From Qipengyuania_B thermophila (lineage in GTDB: Bacteria > Pseudomonadota > Alphaproteobacteria > Sphingomonadales > Sphingomonadaceae): DNA of 64,000 nucleotides. Position 1 is the first letter of the stretch; every line of letters begins with the position of its first letter. Of this stretch, positions 31,935-41,935 are shown in pieces. The stretch is from assembly GCF_004153605.1 (NCBI RefSeq), contig NZ_SDSI01000002.1:124001-188000 (forward strand), written 5' to 3'. Position numbers and translations under genes: made by a program. The notes beneath the pieces are model-generated. The model did not search any database and was not told the DNA's origin. It saw nothing but the letters and a program-made list of their open reading frames with translations.

Positions 31935-33490
31935 GCCCCGCGCCGCCGGTCCCTTTACAGGCCTTCATGGTGGCGGCGGTGTGGAACGGCACCGTTCCGG
32001 ACCCCGCTCTTCCGCTGCATGCCGCCGGCGACGCGTCGAGCCCGTGGGTGGGGCTTGCCTATCTCGTTGCCGGCGCGCTGTTCATCCTGGCACTGCGCGG
32101 GCTTTCGCATCCCTCGACCAGCGTGCGCGGCAACCGGTTCGGCATGGCGGGCATGCTGATCGCCGTGGTCACCACGGTCGTCACGCACGATCTGGCCAGC
32201 CTGCCCGAGATCCTGGCCGCCATCGGCATCGGCGGCGCGATCGGCTGGATCATCGCCCGCCGCATCGCGATGACCGACATGCCGCAACTCGTGGCGGCGT
32301 TTCACTCGCTGGTCGGCATGGCCGCGGTGCTGGTCGGGTGGGCGGCGTATCTGAACCCGGCGGCCTTCGGCATCCTGCGCAGCGTGGGCGATGCGTTCAC
32401 CCATCCGGTCATCGGCGCCGAACTCACCTTGTGGCGCGAAGAGATCAACCCCGTCAGCCGCATCGAGCTCGGGCTTGGCGTCGCCATCGGGGCGATCACC
32501 TTCTCCGGTTCGGTCATCGCCTTTCTCAAGCTCGCGGGCAGGATGAGCGGCGCGCCCATCCTCCTGCCGGGCCGGCATGTCATCAATCTCGGCACGCTTG
32601 CCGCGATCCTCGTGCTCGTCGCGCTGTTCGCGGCGGCGCAACCCGGCGCGACACTGCCGCTGATCATCGCGATCACGGTGCTCGCCTTTCTCATTGGATT
32701 CCTGCTCATCATTCCGATCGGCGGTGCGGACATGCCGGTCGTGGTGTCGATGCTGAACTCCTATTCGGGGTGGGCGGCGGCCGCGATGGGGTTCACGCTG
32801 GGCAACACCGCGATGATCATCACCGGCGCGCTGGTCGGAGCTTCCGGTGCGATCCTGTCCTACATCATGTGCCGGGCGATGAACCGGCGGTTCCTGTCCG
32901 TCATCGCCGGCGGTTTCGGGGCGGATGCGGCGGTGGCGGGCTCAAGCGGCGGCGAAGCGCGCCCGTTCCGGCAGGGAAGCGCGGAGGACGCGGCCTACAT
33001 GCTCGAACAGGCGGAGCGGGTCATCATCATCCCCGGTTACGGAATGGCCGTGGCGCAGGCGCAGCACGCCCTGCGCGAAATGGCGGACCTGCTCAAGAAG
33101 AAGGGCGTGGACGTGCGCTACGCCATCCATCCGGTCGCCGGGCGGATGCCGGGCCACATGAACGTCCTTCTGGCCGAAGCCAACGTGCCGTACGACGAGG
33201 TGTTCGAATTGGAGGATATCAACTCCGAGTTCGCGCAGACCAACATCGCCTTCGTCATCGGCGCCAATGACGTGGTCAACCCGGCTGCCAAGACGGACAA
33301 GTCCTCGCCGATTTACGGCATGCCGGTGTTCGACGTCGACAAGGCGGAACAGGTGTTCTTCATCAAGCGTTCGATGAGCGGAGCCGGATATGCCGGTGTC
33401 GACAACGAGGTATTCTACATGCCGCAAACCACCATGTTGCTGGCGGATGCCAAGAAGATGGTCGATGACATCGTGAAGGCGCTGTCGTGA
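31931..33490 (+). CDS. pntB: NAD(P) transhydrogenase beta subunit
   Basis: The membrane and NADP(H)-binding subunit. Together the three Pnt proteins use the proton gradient to make NADPH from NADH. It has 519 residues, with about nine membrane helices in the first 370. The NADP domain follows, with VIIIPGYGMAVAQAQHALREM, IHPVAGRMPGHMNVLLAEA, FVIGANDVVNPAA and VFFIKRSMSGAGYAGVDNEVF. The N-terminal 40 residues look longer than in relatives. The stop overlaps the next gene (GTGA). Confidence 0.96.
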   Translation: MSPAPPVPLQAFMVAAVWNGTVPDPALPLHAAGDASSPWVGLAYLVAGALFILALRGLSHPSTSVRGNRFGMAGMLIAVVTTVVTHDLASLPEILAAIGIGGAIGWIIARRIAMTDMPQLVAAFHSLVGMAAVLVGWAAYLNPAAFGILRSVGDAFTHPVIGAELTLWREEINPVSRIELGLGVAIGAITFSGSVIAFLKLAGRMSGAPILLPGRHVINLGTLAAILVLVALFAAAQPGATLPLIIAITVLAFLIGFLLIIPIGGADMPVVVSMLNSYSGWAAAAMGFTLGNTAMIITGALVGASGAILSYIMCRAMNRRFLSVIAGGFGADAAVAGSSGGEARPFRQGSAEDAAYMLEQAERVIIIPGYGMAVAQAQHALREMADLLKKKGVDVRYAIHPVAGRMPGHMNVLLAEANVPYDEVFELEDINSEFAQTNIAFVIGANDVVNPAAKTDKSSPIYGMPVFDVDKAEQVFFIKRSMSGAGYAGVDNEVFYMPQTTMLLADAKKMVDDIVKALS

Positions 33491-33819
33491 TCCGGCCGGT
33501 CGTGCTTGCCGGGGCTGTCCTGCTGCTGGGAGGCTGCGCCCAGACGATTGCCGAGAACCGCGTCCGCGCCGCGCTGGTCGATGCGGGCGTCGCCGAACGC
33601 AACGCCGACTGCATGGCTCAGCGGATGGTCGACCGGCTCACGATCCAGCAGCTTCGCCGGCTCGAGGCGCTGCGCACGCCGCCGGAACAGCGCGGGCAAC
33701 CGGTCACTCTTCCCGAATACGTGGAGCGCGTGCGCCGCGTAGGGGATGCGGAGGTGGTCGCGGTGACCGCCTCCTCGGCGGCGCTCTGCGCGACCGGACT
33801 GGCAGCGCCGCGCCCCTGA
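33487..33819 (+). CDS. Small predicted lipoprotein
   Basis: A 110-residue exported protein with a lipobox (VLAGAVLLLGGCAQ), so it is likely lipid-anchored. The mature part is helical (NRVRAALVDAGVAERNADCMAQRMVDRLTIQQ) with two more Cys that could form a disulfide. Function unknown. The GTG start overlaps the pntB stop, so it is translated with the transhydrogenase, though a functional link is not implied. Confidence 0.75.
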   Translation: MIRPVVLAGAVLLLGGCAQTIAENRVRAALVDAGVAERNADCMAQRMVDRLTIQQLRRLEALRTPPEQRGQPVTLPEYVERVRRVGDAEVVAVTASSAALCATGLAAPRP

Positions 33820-33892
33820 CGCGATCGGCCTGCCTGCATCCACCCCCGCATCCGCCTTGTCGCGCCGGATTGCGGCTTCTAGACAGCGGGCG

Positions 33893-35053
33893 ATGAGCCG
33901 AGCACCCTTTGCCAGCGACCCGGACCAATCCCGCGGACGGCAGCATGGCGAGGCAAGGGGGGCGGAGCGCGGCCCGCGCACCGAGTATCAGCGCGACCGG
34001 GACCGGATCATCCATTCCATTGCCTTCCGCCGCTTGCGCGGCAAGACGCAGGTGTTCATCGCCCCGGAGGGCGACCATTATCGCACCCGCCTGACCCACA
34101 GTCTCGAAGTGGCGCAGATCGGGCGTGTGATCGCCCGCGCCCTCAACCTCGACGAGGATCTGACAGAGGCGCTGTGCCTCGGGCACGACATAGGCCATCC
34201 GCCGTTCGGCCATGCCGGCGAGCGCGCGCTCGACGAGGCGGCGGCCCGCCACGGCGGCTTCGATCACAACGGTCACACCCTGCGCACACTCGCGCATCTC
34301 GAGTGCACCTATATCGGTTTTCGCGGCCTCAATCTCACCTGGGACACGCTCGAGGGGCTGGCCAAGCACAACGGTCCGGTTTCTTCGCCGCGCTGGGCGT
34401 TGCGCGAGGTCGATGACGCCTATCCGCTTGAACTTCACACCCACCCGTCGCTGGAGGCGCAGGTCGCCGCGATCAGCGACGACATCGCCTATGACAATCA
34501 CGACATGGACGATGGCCTGCGGGCGGGTTACCTCCAGCTCGACAGCGTGCTTGCGATCCCGCTCACCGGAACACTGTTCCGCGAGGTGGAACGGCGCCAC
34601 CCGCGCGCTCCGATGGAGCGGCTGCTGCGGGAACTCATCCGCACTCAGATCGGGGTCATGGTGCAGGACGTGATCGCGGAAACCCGTCGGCGCTGCGAGA
34701 ATCTGGGCAGCGCGGACGAGGTGAGGAGCGCCGGCCGCGCCTCGTGCGCCTTCTCCCCCGCGCTCGAGGAGGACGAGCGGCGGCTCAAGAGAGCGATGTA
34801 CGAGCTGCTCTATTACCATCCCGAACAGGTTGCCACGGCCGAACGGGCGCGGGAGGTGGTGGCGCGCCTGTTCGCGGCCTACAGCCAGGACGCGGCGCTG
34901 CTGCCGGACGCGTGGCGCCACACCCTTCCCGGGGAAGAGCCGGGGCGCACGCGCCACATCGTCGACTTCATCGCCGGGATGACGGACCGTTACGCCATGG
35001 ACCGGTGCGCCGCCATCTACGGCCGGGTGCCCGGCGGGCTGCGGCTTGTCTGA
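33893..35053 (+). CDS. dgt: Deoxyguanosinetriphosphate triphosphohydrolase-like protein
   Basis: A 386-residue HD-domain dNTP triphosphohydrolase that splits dNTPs into nucleoside and triphosphate. The signatures are RTEYQRDRDRIIHSIAFRRL, RTRLTHSLEVAQIGR, the HD metal site CLGHDIGHPPFGHAGE and ISDDIAYDNHDMDDGL. The ATG at 33893 is preferred over an in-frame start at 33857. It is the type-2 (dGTPase-like) form usual in alphaproteobacteria. Confidence 0.94.
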   Translation: MSRAPFASDPDQSRGRQHGEARGAERGPRTEYQRDRDRIIHSIAFRRLRGKTQVFIAPEGDHYRTRLTHSLEVAQIGRVIARALNLDEDLTEALCLGHDIGHPPFGHAGERALDEAAARHGGFDHNGHTLRTLAHLECTYIGFRGLNLTWDTLEGLAKHNGPVSSPRWALREVDDAYPLELHTHPSLEAQVAAISDDIAYDNHDMDDGLRAGYLQLDSVLAIPLTGTLFREVERRHPRAPMERLLRELIRTQIGVMVQDVIAETRRRCENLGSADEVRSAGRASCAFSPALEEDERRLKRAMYELLYYHPEQVATAERAREVVARLFAAYSQDAALLPDAWRHTLPGEEPGRTRHIVDFIAGMTDRYAMDRCAAIYGRVPGGLRLV

Positions 35054-35057
35054 GCCG

Positions 35058-35732
35058 ATGCGGATCGCGCTCGTGGGCGCGAGCGGCCTTGTTGGCCGAG
35101 CGGTTCTGCAAGCGGCGCGGATCCGGTCCGGCCAAACGCTGCTGGCGCTTGTCCGTCGCCCGCCCGACCCTGCGCTCGCGGCGCATGCCTGCGTCAGGGT
35201 GGCTGAACCGGCGGCATGGGCGGACATTGTCGCGGGGTTCCGGCCGGAGGCGCTGATCTGCGCGCTGGGCACGACCTGGCGCAAGTCCGGCCGCAGCCGG
35301 GCAGCGTTCCGCGCGGTGGATCACGATCTGGTCGTGGACATGGCGGCGGCGGCCCGGCGCGGCGGTGCCACATGCGCGGTGATTGTCAGCGCCGTGGGGG
35401 CGGACGCAGCGTCCCGCTCGCTCTATCTGAAAACGAAGGGCCAGATGGAACGCGACCTTGCCCGGCTGGAGTTTCCCCGGCTCCATTTCCTGCGGCCGGG
35501 GCTGCTGCGGGGCGAGCGGCTGGGCGACCGCCGGCTGAAGGAGGGCGCGGCGGTGTCGCTCAGCCCGGTGTTGGACCGGCTGCTCCCTGAGCGCCTGTCC
35601 CGCTTCCGCTCGATTGCTGCGGACGATGTCGCTGTGGCGGCGCTCACCCTGTGTCATGACCGTGCCACAGGAGTCCGGGTGCATCACAACGCCGAAATTG
35701 TCCGTGCGGCCTGCAAGACGGAGGAGTCCTGA
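35058..35732 (+). CDS. NAD(P)-binding Rossmann-fold protein (atypical SDR, NmrA/HTATIP2-like)
   Basis: A 224-residue protein starting RIALVGASGLVGRAVLQAA, a GxxGxxG dinucleotide-binding motif. ICALGTTWRKSGRSRAAFRA, VIVSAVGADAASRSLYLKTKGQME (YxxxK) and LHFLRPGLLRGER follow. This pattern matches atypical short-chain dehydrogenases related to TIP30/oxidoreductase HTATIP2. Substrate unknown. It lies five bases after dgt and one base before the ABA4-like gene, within a four-gene run. Confidence 0.82.
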   Translation: MRIALVGASGLVGRAVLQAARIRSGQTLLALVRRPPDPALAAHACVRVAEPAAWADIVAGFRPEALICALGTTWRKSGRSRAAFRAVDHDLVVDMAAAARRGGATCAVIVSAVGADAASRSLYLKTKGQMERDLARLEFPRLHFLRPGLLRGERLGDRRLKEGAAVSLSPVLDRLLPERLSRFRSIAADDVAVAALTLCHDRATGVRVHHNAEIVRAACKTEES

Positions 35733-35733
35733 G

Positions 35734-36192
35734 ATGTGGGACGCGCTGTTCACGCTGACGAATGCGCTCGCAATGTCGGGCTGGGCTGTCCTGTTGCTGC
35801 TTCCGCGGCGCGAGGCACTGCTGTCGGCGGTGCTGTATCTTGGTGTCGGCGTCCTCTGCCTGCTCTATGCGGTGCTGCTGCTCGGGCTCGTGTCGGGCGT
35901 GCTGGATGGGGGCGGTGCAGGCAGGGGGCTGCCACACTATTCGGTGGACGGCCTCATGCAGATCTTCGACACGCGGGGCGGGTTGGTGATCGCGTGGACA
36001 CATTATCTGGCCCTCGACCTGTTCGCCGGGCTGTGGATCGCCCGTGATGCGGATCACAAGGGGATCGCGCGATGGGTTCAGGCACCGGTGCTGATCCTCA
36101 CCCTCGTTGCCGGACCGGCGGGGCTGCTGACCTGGCTTGCGCTGCGCGAGCGTCGCGCCCGGATCGTCGGCACGCGCGGCAGCCGCCGGTGA
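35734..36192 (+). CDS. ABA4-like (DUF4281) membrane protein
   Basis: A 152-residue integral membrane protein with about four helices: LTNALAMSGWAVLLLLP, AVLYLGVGVLCLLYAVLLLG, a helix near AWTHYLALDLFAGLWIARD, and PVLILTLVAGPAGLLTWLAL. The HYLALDLFAGLWIARD signature and the order of helices fit the ABA4-like family. In plants ABA4 is needed for neoxanthin formation; the bacterial role is unknown, though carotenoid chemistry is a fair guess for a pigmented sphingomonad. GGAGGAG precedes the ATG. The stop overlaps the methyltransferase GTG. Confidence 0.82.
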   Translation: MWDALFTLTNALAMSGWAVLLLLPRREALLSAVLYLGVGVLCLLYAVLLLGLVSGVLDGGGAGRGLPHYSVDGLMQIFDTRGGLVIAWTHYLALDLFAGLWIARDADHKGIARWVQAPVLILTLVAGPAGLLTWLALRERRARIVGTRGSRR

Positions 36193-36797
36193 AACGTCAC
36201 GCCCCCGCCACCGCGCGCAACAGCGCGCCGATTGCTGCCGTTCTGGCGCAGGAGCTTCCCGAGGCCGGCCTGGTGCTCGAGATCGCCAGCGGCACGGGCG
36301 AGCACGCGCTCTTCTTCGCGCGCCGGTTCCCGCACCTGCATTGGCAGCCGAGCGACGCAGACGCAGACGCCCTGCGCTCCATCGCGGCGTGGAGAGAGGA
36401 ACACGGTCCGGGAAACCTTCTGCCGCCGGTCGCTCTCGACGCGCGCGATGCGGACTGGCCGGTGGCGCGGGCTTCGGCCCTCGTGTGCATCAACATGCTC
36501 CACATCAGCCCGTGGTCGGCGACAGAGGCGCTGATGGCGGGCGCGGCCCGCCTGCTGCCCGAAGATCACCCGCTGATCGTGTACGGGCCGTTCCTGGAGA
36601 CTCGCGTGGAGACGGCGCCCTCAAACCTCGCCTTCGACCGGAATTTGCGCGCCCGCGACCCCGAGTGGGGCCTCCGCCAGCTCGATGCGGTCGACAAGGT
36701 GGCAAGCGCCCACGGCCTTGTGCGGAGCGCGCGGCACGTCATGCCCGCCAACAATTTGACCGTGGTCTACCGTCGCCGCAACGCCAAGGCCGCGTAA
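36189..36797 (+). CDS. DUF938 family SAM-dependent methyltransferase
   Basis: About 202 residues, starting KRHAPATARNSAPIAAVLAQ, the usual DUF938 opening. The class-I SAM motif is VLEIASGTGEHALFFARRFP; INMLHISPWSATEALMAGA and YGPFLE follow. The substrate is not known for the family. The GTG start overlaps the ABA4-like stop, so this is the last gene of dgt-SDR-ABA4-DUF938, followed by a likely terminator. Confidence 0.86.
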   Translation: MKRHAPATARNSAPIAAVLAQELPEAGLVLEIASGTGEHALFFARRFPHLHWQPSDADADALRSIAAWREEHGPGNLLPPVALDARDADWPVARASALVCINMLHISPWSATEALMAGAARLLPEDHPLIVYGPFLETRVETAPSNLAFDRNLRARDPEWGLRQLDAVDKVASAHGLVRSARHVMPANNLTVVYRRRNAKAA

Positions 36798-36823
36798 GAC
36801 AGCGCCGCTGCGGGACGAGAGCG

Positions 36824-36865
36824 AGGCGCGGCGACGCCGCGGCCGCCGCGCCTGGGCATGTTTTT
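36824..36865 (+). terminator. Likely terminator after the DUF938 gene
   Basis: AGGCGCGGCG (36824-36833) and CGCCGCGCCT (36844-36853) form a perfect 10-base GC-rich stem with a 10-base loop. A TTTTT run follows at 36861-36865. The seven-base gap before the T-run weakens the case. Confidence 0.5.
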
Positions 36866-36989
36866 AGAGCGCCCCTTCGACGGTGTTCGCCGCCGACTGC
36901 AGGTCTTCGCCGGCACCGCGAACGGTGTTGCACGCCGCAGCCGTCAGGGTCATGGCGGAAAGGCCGAGGGCCAGGATGATCTTGCGCAT
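36864..36989 (-). CDS. Entericidin A/B family lipoprotein
   Basis: A 41-residue gene: MRKIILALGLSAMTLTAAAC then NTVRGAGEDLQSAANTVEGAL. The signal peptide ends in a lipobox (TAAAC), and the mature part has the NTVRGAGEDLQSA pattern of entericidins. Family members are small stress-induced envelope lipoproteins; in Escherichia coli the pair acts as toxin and antidote. Only one copy is seen here. A good EcfG promoter match lies 39 bases upstream on the same strand. Confidence 0.85.
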   Translation of the reverse strand: MRKIILALGLSAMTLTAAACNTVRGAGEDLQSAANTVEGAL

Positions 36990-37013
36990 GATTGTTCTCG
37001 TCTTCTTGCCTGA

Positions 37014-37039
37014 GGAACGGATGATGAAACGGCAACGTC
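37014..37039 (+). promoter_or_regulatory. Possible overlapping plus-strand EcfG-like promoter
   Basis: GGAAC (37014-37018), 17 bases, CGTC (37036-37039), one base off consensus. It overlaps the minus-strand entericidin promoter and points to the small membrane gene at 37086. It could be a chance by-product of the other element. Confidence 0.3.
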
Positions 37040-37052
37040 CCGGTCATGTTCC
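37028..37052 (-). promoter_or_regulatory. Candidate EcfG (general stress) promoter for entericidin
   Basis: Read on the minus strand: GGAAC (37052-37048), 16 bases, CGTT (37031-37028). This is an exact consensus match. The leader to the entericidin ATG at 36989 would be about 30 bases. Entericidins are stress-regulated in other bacteria, which supports the call. Confidence 0.65.
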
Positions 37053-37085
37053 TGCGCCTGAGTGCCGGTCGGGTGCGGTCCCGGC

Positions 37086-37334
37086 ATGAGGATGCAGACC
37101 CTGCTCGATCAGTGGCGCTTTGCCAGCGACGCCAAACTGCTGGTGCTGGCCGGCATCGCGCTGCTGGCGACGGCCGGCGTGCTGGTGCTGCTGGAGCGGG
37201 CGCTCGCCGCGCGTGCGCGGGCGCGGTCCGTTCCGCCACCTCCGTTGCCCGGCGCAGGGCTGTTTCTCCTGCTCGTCGGGGCGGGGCTGCTGTGCCTCGC
37301 GCTGGGTCTGCCGCCGCTCCTGCGCGAGCCTTGA
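37086..37334 (+). CDS. Small hypothetical membrane protein
   Basis: Eighty-two residues with two membrane helices, AKLLVLAGIALLATAGVLVLL and GAGLFLLLVGAGLLCLALGL, separated by a basic and proline-rich loop. Family not recognised. It sits alone between entericidin (divergent) and cpaF (convergent, one base between the stop codons). The ATG at 37086 is the most likely start. Coding support is the clean two-helix pattern. Confidence 0.55.
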   Translation: MRMQTLLDQWRFASDAKLLVLAGIALLATAGVLVLLERALAARARARSVPPPPLPGAGLFLLLVGAGLLCLALGLPPLLREP

Positions 37335-37335
37335 G

Positions 37336-38856
37336 TCAAAGGCAGGCTTCGAGGAACGCCTGTTCGAACCCGTACTGCCGCGCCTTTTCCAGCGTGTAGG
37401 GGCGAAGGCCGCTCGACTGGTATTCGCCGATGATCTTCCCGTCCTCGGTCTCCTCGAGATACTGGAACTTGAACAGCTCCTGCGTGACGATGACGTCGCC
37501 TTCCATCCCGATCACCTCGGTGATGTTGGTGGTGCGCCGCGATCCGTCGCGCAGGCGCTTGACCTGCACGATGAGATCGACCGATTCGGCGATCTGCCGG
37601 CTGATCGCCTCCTTGGGGATCTTGATGTCGCCCATGAGGATCATGTTCTCCATGCGCCCGAGGCATTCGCGCGGGCTGTTGGCGTGGAGCGTGCACATGG
37701 AGCCGTCATGGCCGGTGTTCATGGCCGCGAGCAGATCGAAGCATTCGGCGCCGCGGATTTCGCCCAGGATGATCCGGTCGGGCCGCATGCGCAGGGCGTT
37801 TTTGACGAGATCGCCGATGGTGATCGCGCCCTGACCTTCGAGGTTCGGGGGTCGCGTCTCCAGCGGCAGCCAGTGCGGCTGCTGCAGACGAAGCTCCGCC
37901 GCGTCCTCGATCGTCAGCACACGCTCGCCCGGGTCGATCATCTTGGACAGGGCGTTGAGCATGGTGGTCTTGCCCGAGCCGGTGCCGCCCGAGATGACGA
38001 TGTTCATCCGGCTCGCCCCGGCGATCTTGAGCGCCGTGCACATCTTGTCGCTCATCGAACCGAAGTTCTTGAGCATGTCGAGGGTGATCGGCTTTTCAGA
38101 AAACTTGCGGATGGAGATGGCCGTCCCGCGCAGCGACAGCGGCGGCACGATGACGTTGACGCGGCTCCCGTCCTTGAGGCGCGCGTCGGCGAGCGGGGTC
38201 GTCTGGTCGACGCGGCGCCCGACCTGGTTGACGATCCGCTGCGCGATCTGGAACAGGTGCTGTTCGTCGCGGAAGTGGATCGGCGCAAGCTGGAGCTTGC
38301 CCTTCTTCTCGATGTAGGTCTGTTCCGGCCCGTTGACCATGATGTCGGACACGTCCGGGTCGTTCAGCAACTCCTCGAGCGGGCCGAAACCGAGCAGTTC
38401 ATCAACCAGCACCTTTTCCAGCGCGAACTGTTCGCGCCGGTTGAGGGTAATCTTCAGCTCCGCCAGCACCTCCATGATGATGGGGCGGAATTCCTGCGAC
38501 AGCTCGTCCTTCGACAGGGTGGCGGCCGCTTCGGGATCGACGCGCTCCAGCAGCCGCGGGAGCACCTGTTCCTTGATCTTGTGGACCGACGCTTCGAAGC
38601 CGCCGACCTCGACCCTTTCCGCAACCGTGGCGTTGGTGCGCTCGTTCAGCCGCGCCATGGCATCGTCGAGCGGCTTGCTGCCGCCCGCCGGCTGGGAGGG
38701 AGCCGGCGGCGCCCGGTCGCGGGCTTCCTGGTCCGGCAGCGGCGGAAACTGCGCCCCGCCCGGCACGGGACCGCCCATGGGCCGTGCCACGCCGAAGCTG
38801 GGACGACCGTTGGCTGCCGCCCCGGCAGGTCCGCCTTTACGTCCGAATGCGCTCAT
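37336..38856 (-). CDS. cpaF: CpaF family ATPase (Tad/type IVc pilus type)
   Basis: A 506-residue secretion ATPase. The N-terminal 60 residues are Gly/Pro-rich and disordered. A CpaF helical domain (HKIKEQVLPRLLERVDPEAA) follows, then LNDPDVSDIMVNGPEQTYIE, Walker A NIVISGGTGSGKTTMLNAL, the Asp box TIEDAAELRL and Walker B DRIILGEIRGAECFD. It powers assembly of Flp/Tad pili or related secretion. No other tad/cpa genes are in the window, so it either acts alone or serves a distant cluster. Confidence 0.94.
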   Translation of the reverse strand: MSAFGRKGGPAGAAANGRPSFGVARPMGGPVPGGAQFPPLPDQEARDRAPPAPSQPAGGSKPLDDAMARLNERTNATVAERVEVGGFEASVHKIKEQVLPRLLERVDPEAAATLSKDELSQEFRPIIMEVLAELKITLNRREQFALEKVLVDELLGFGPLEELLNDPDVSDIMVNGPEQTYIEKKGKLQLAPIHFRDEQHLFQIAQRIVNQVGRRVDQTTPLADARLKDGSRVNVIVPPLSLRGTAISIRKFSEKPITLDMLKNFGSMSDKMCTALKIAGASRMNIVISGGTGSGKTTMLNALSKMIDPGERVLTIEDAAELRLQQPHWLPLETRPPNLEGQGAITIGDLVKNALRMRPDRIILGEIRGAECFDLLAAMNTGHDGSMCTLHANSPRECLGRMENMILMGDIKIPKEAISRQIAESVDLIVQVKRLRDGSRRTTNITEVIGMEGDVIVTQELFKFQYLEETEDGKIIGEYQSSGLRPYTLEKARQYGFEQAFLEACL

Positions 38857-39047
38857 TCCGCTCCCTCAGCTTTCTTCCTCCCGCGCGGCCGGACAGCCGT
38901 GTGCGGCCGTCGCCCGGAGAGGAGACGGGTTGGTGAATAGGATTTAAAGCTTGAAACTTTCCTAAGTCGCTCCGCTGCGGGGCAAGGCCCGCTCTTGCGA
39001 AGTGCGGCGCGGCGGCTAAGCGCGTCTGTCATGCGGACACACAGGAG

Positions 39048-39965
39048 ATGAGCGGCGAGCGACGCGGCGTCGTGCTGGCCGTGACCGGTTTTGGGCTGCT
39101 GTCCGTCGGCGACGCGATTATCAAGACCATGGCCGGCGCGTGGTCGCCGCTCGCAGTGGCGGGCCTGCGTTTCGCGCTCGGGGCGATCGGCCTTGCGGCG
39201 CTGCTGCGCTGGCGCGAGGGGGCCGGTGCGCTCCGCCCCGCCGCGCCGCTGCTGCAGCTCGGGCGCGGGGCCTGCCTTGCGGGTGCGACCCTGTGCTTCT
39301 TCTCGGCCATCTTCCTGATGCCGCTTGCCGAGGCGATGGCGCTGACCTTCATCTCCCCGGTGGTGACGGCGCTGCTGTCGCGGCCGCTGCTGGGCGAACG
39401 TGTGCCCGGCAATGTCTGGGTGGCCATGCCGGTGGCGCTGGCGGGAGTGGCGCTGGTCCTGCGTCCCAACCTGCTCGCGCTCGGCTGGCCGGCGTTGCTG
39501 CCGCTCGCCTCCGCCACCTTCTTCAGCGGCATGGTGATCGCCAACCGCAAGAGCGCCGGCACCGGTTCGCCGCTTGCCATGCAGGCCTACATCGCCGTGG
39601 TGGCCGCACCGATCCTGATCGGCGCGGCCGTTCTCGGTCACGCCAGCGGCGCGCCGCTGCTGCGCGTCTCGTGGCCGGAGGCGTCGGTGGTGGCCCGCTG
39701 CGCGATCGTCGCCGTCACGGCCAGCACGGCGCATGCGCTGATCTACCTTGGCACCACGCGCGCCGGAGCCGCCACGATCGCCCCGACCACCTATGTGCAG
39801 ATCATCATCGCCGGTGTTCTGGGGTGGTGGTGGTTCGGCGACCGGCCCGACGCGGTGGCGCTGGCGGGCATGGCGCTGATCGTGACGGCGGGTCTGGTGC
39901 TGTGGTCGGGCAACCGACTGTTCCGCGGCCTGCTGCTGTTCAGGGCAAATCGTCCGTTGCCGTGA
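39048..39965 (+). CDS. DMT superfamily transporter (EamA domains)
   Basis: A 305-residue inner-membrane protein with about ten helices in two EamA repeats. Landmarks are FGLLSVGDAIIKTMAGAWSP, LPLAEAMALTFISPVVTALL and, in the second half, TAHALIYLGTTRAGAATIAP with YVQIIIAGVLGWWWFGD. It probably exports small metabolites, but the substrate is unknown. A GGAG run abuts the ATG at 39048, too close to be ideal, so the exact start is unsure. Confidence 0.88.
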   Translation: MSGERRGVVLAVTGFGLLSVGDAIIKTMAGAWSPLAVAGLRFALGAIGLAALLRWREGAGALRPAAPLLQLGRGACLAGATLCFFSAIFLMPLAEAMALTFISPVVTALLSRPLLGERVPGNVWVAMPVALAGVALVLRPNLLALGWPALLPLASATFFSGMVIANRKSAGTGSPLAMQAYIAVVAAPILIGAAVLGHASGAPLLRVSWPEASVVARCAIVAVTASTAHALIYLGTTRAGAATIAPTTYVQIIIAGVLGWWWFGDRPDAVALAGMALIVTAGLVLWSGNRLFRGLLLFRANRPLP

Positions 39966-40031
39966 TTGCCTGTTCACTGTTTGCCGCTATGACCGCGCTC
40001 CTGACACAATCATCAGCGGTGCAGGCAGAGC

Positions 40032-41855
<1,824 letters not shown>

Positions 41856-41935
41856 GCGCCACGCCGCCTGCACATCGTCTCGGGCGCGTCGCACGGTTTA
41901 CCCGTCTGAAAGGAAATCGCTTTTAGGTCGCCGGC

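Noticed and set aside
38938..38975. AT-rich palindrome (TTTAAAGCTTGAAA region) between cpaF and the DMT transporter as an operator
   Set aside because: It is a short imperfect palindrome with no clear promoter boxes around it and no regulator nearby.
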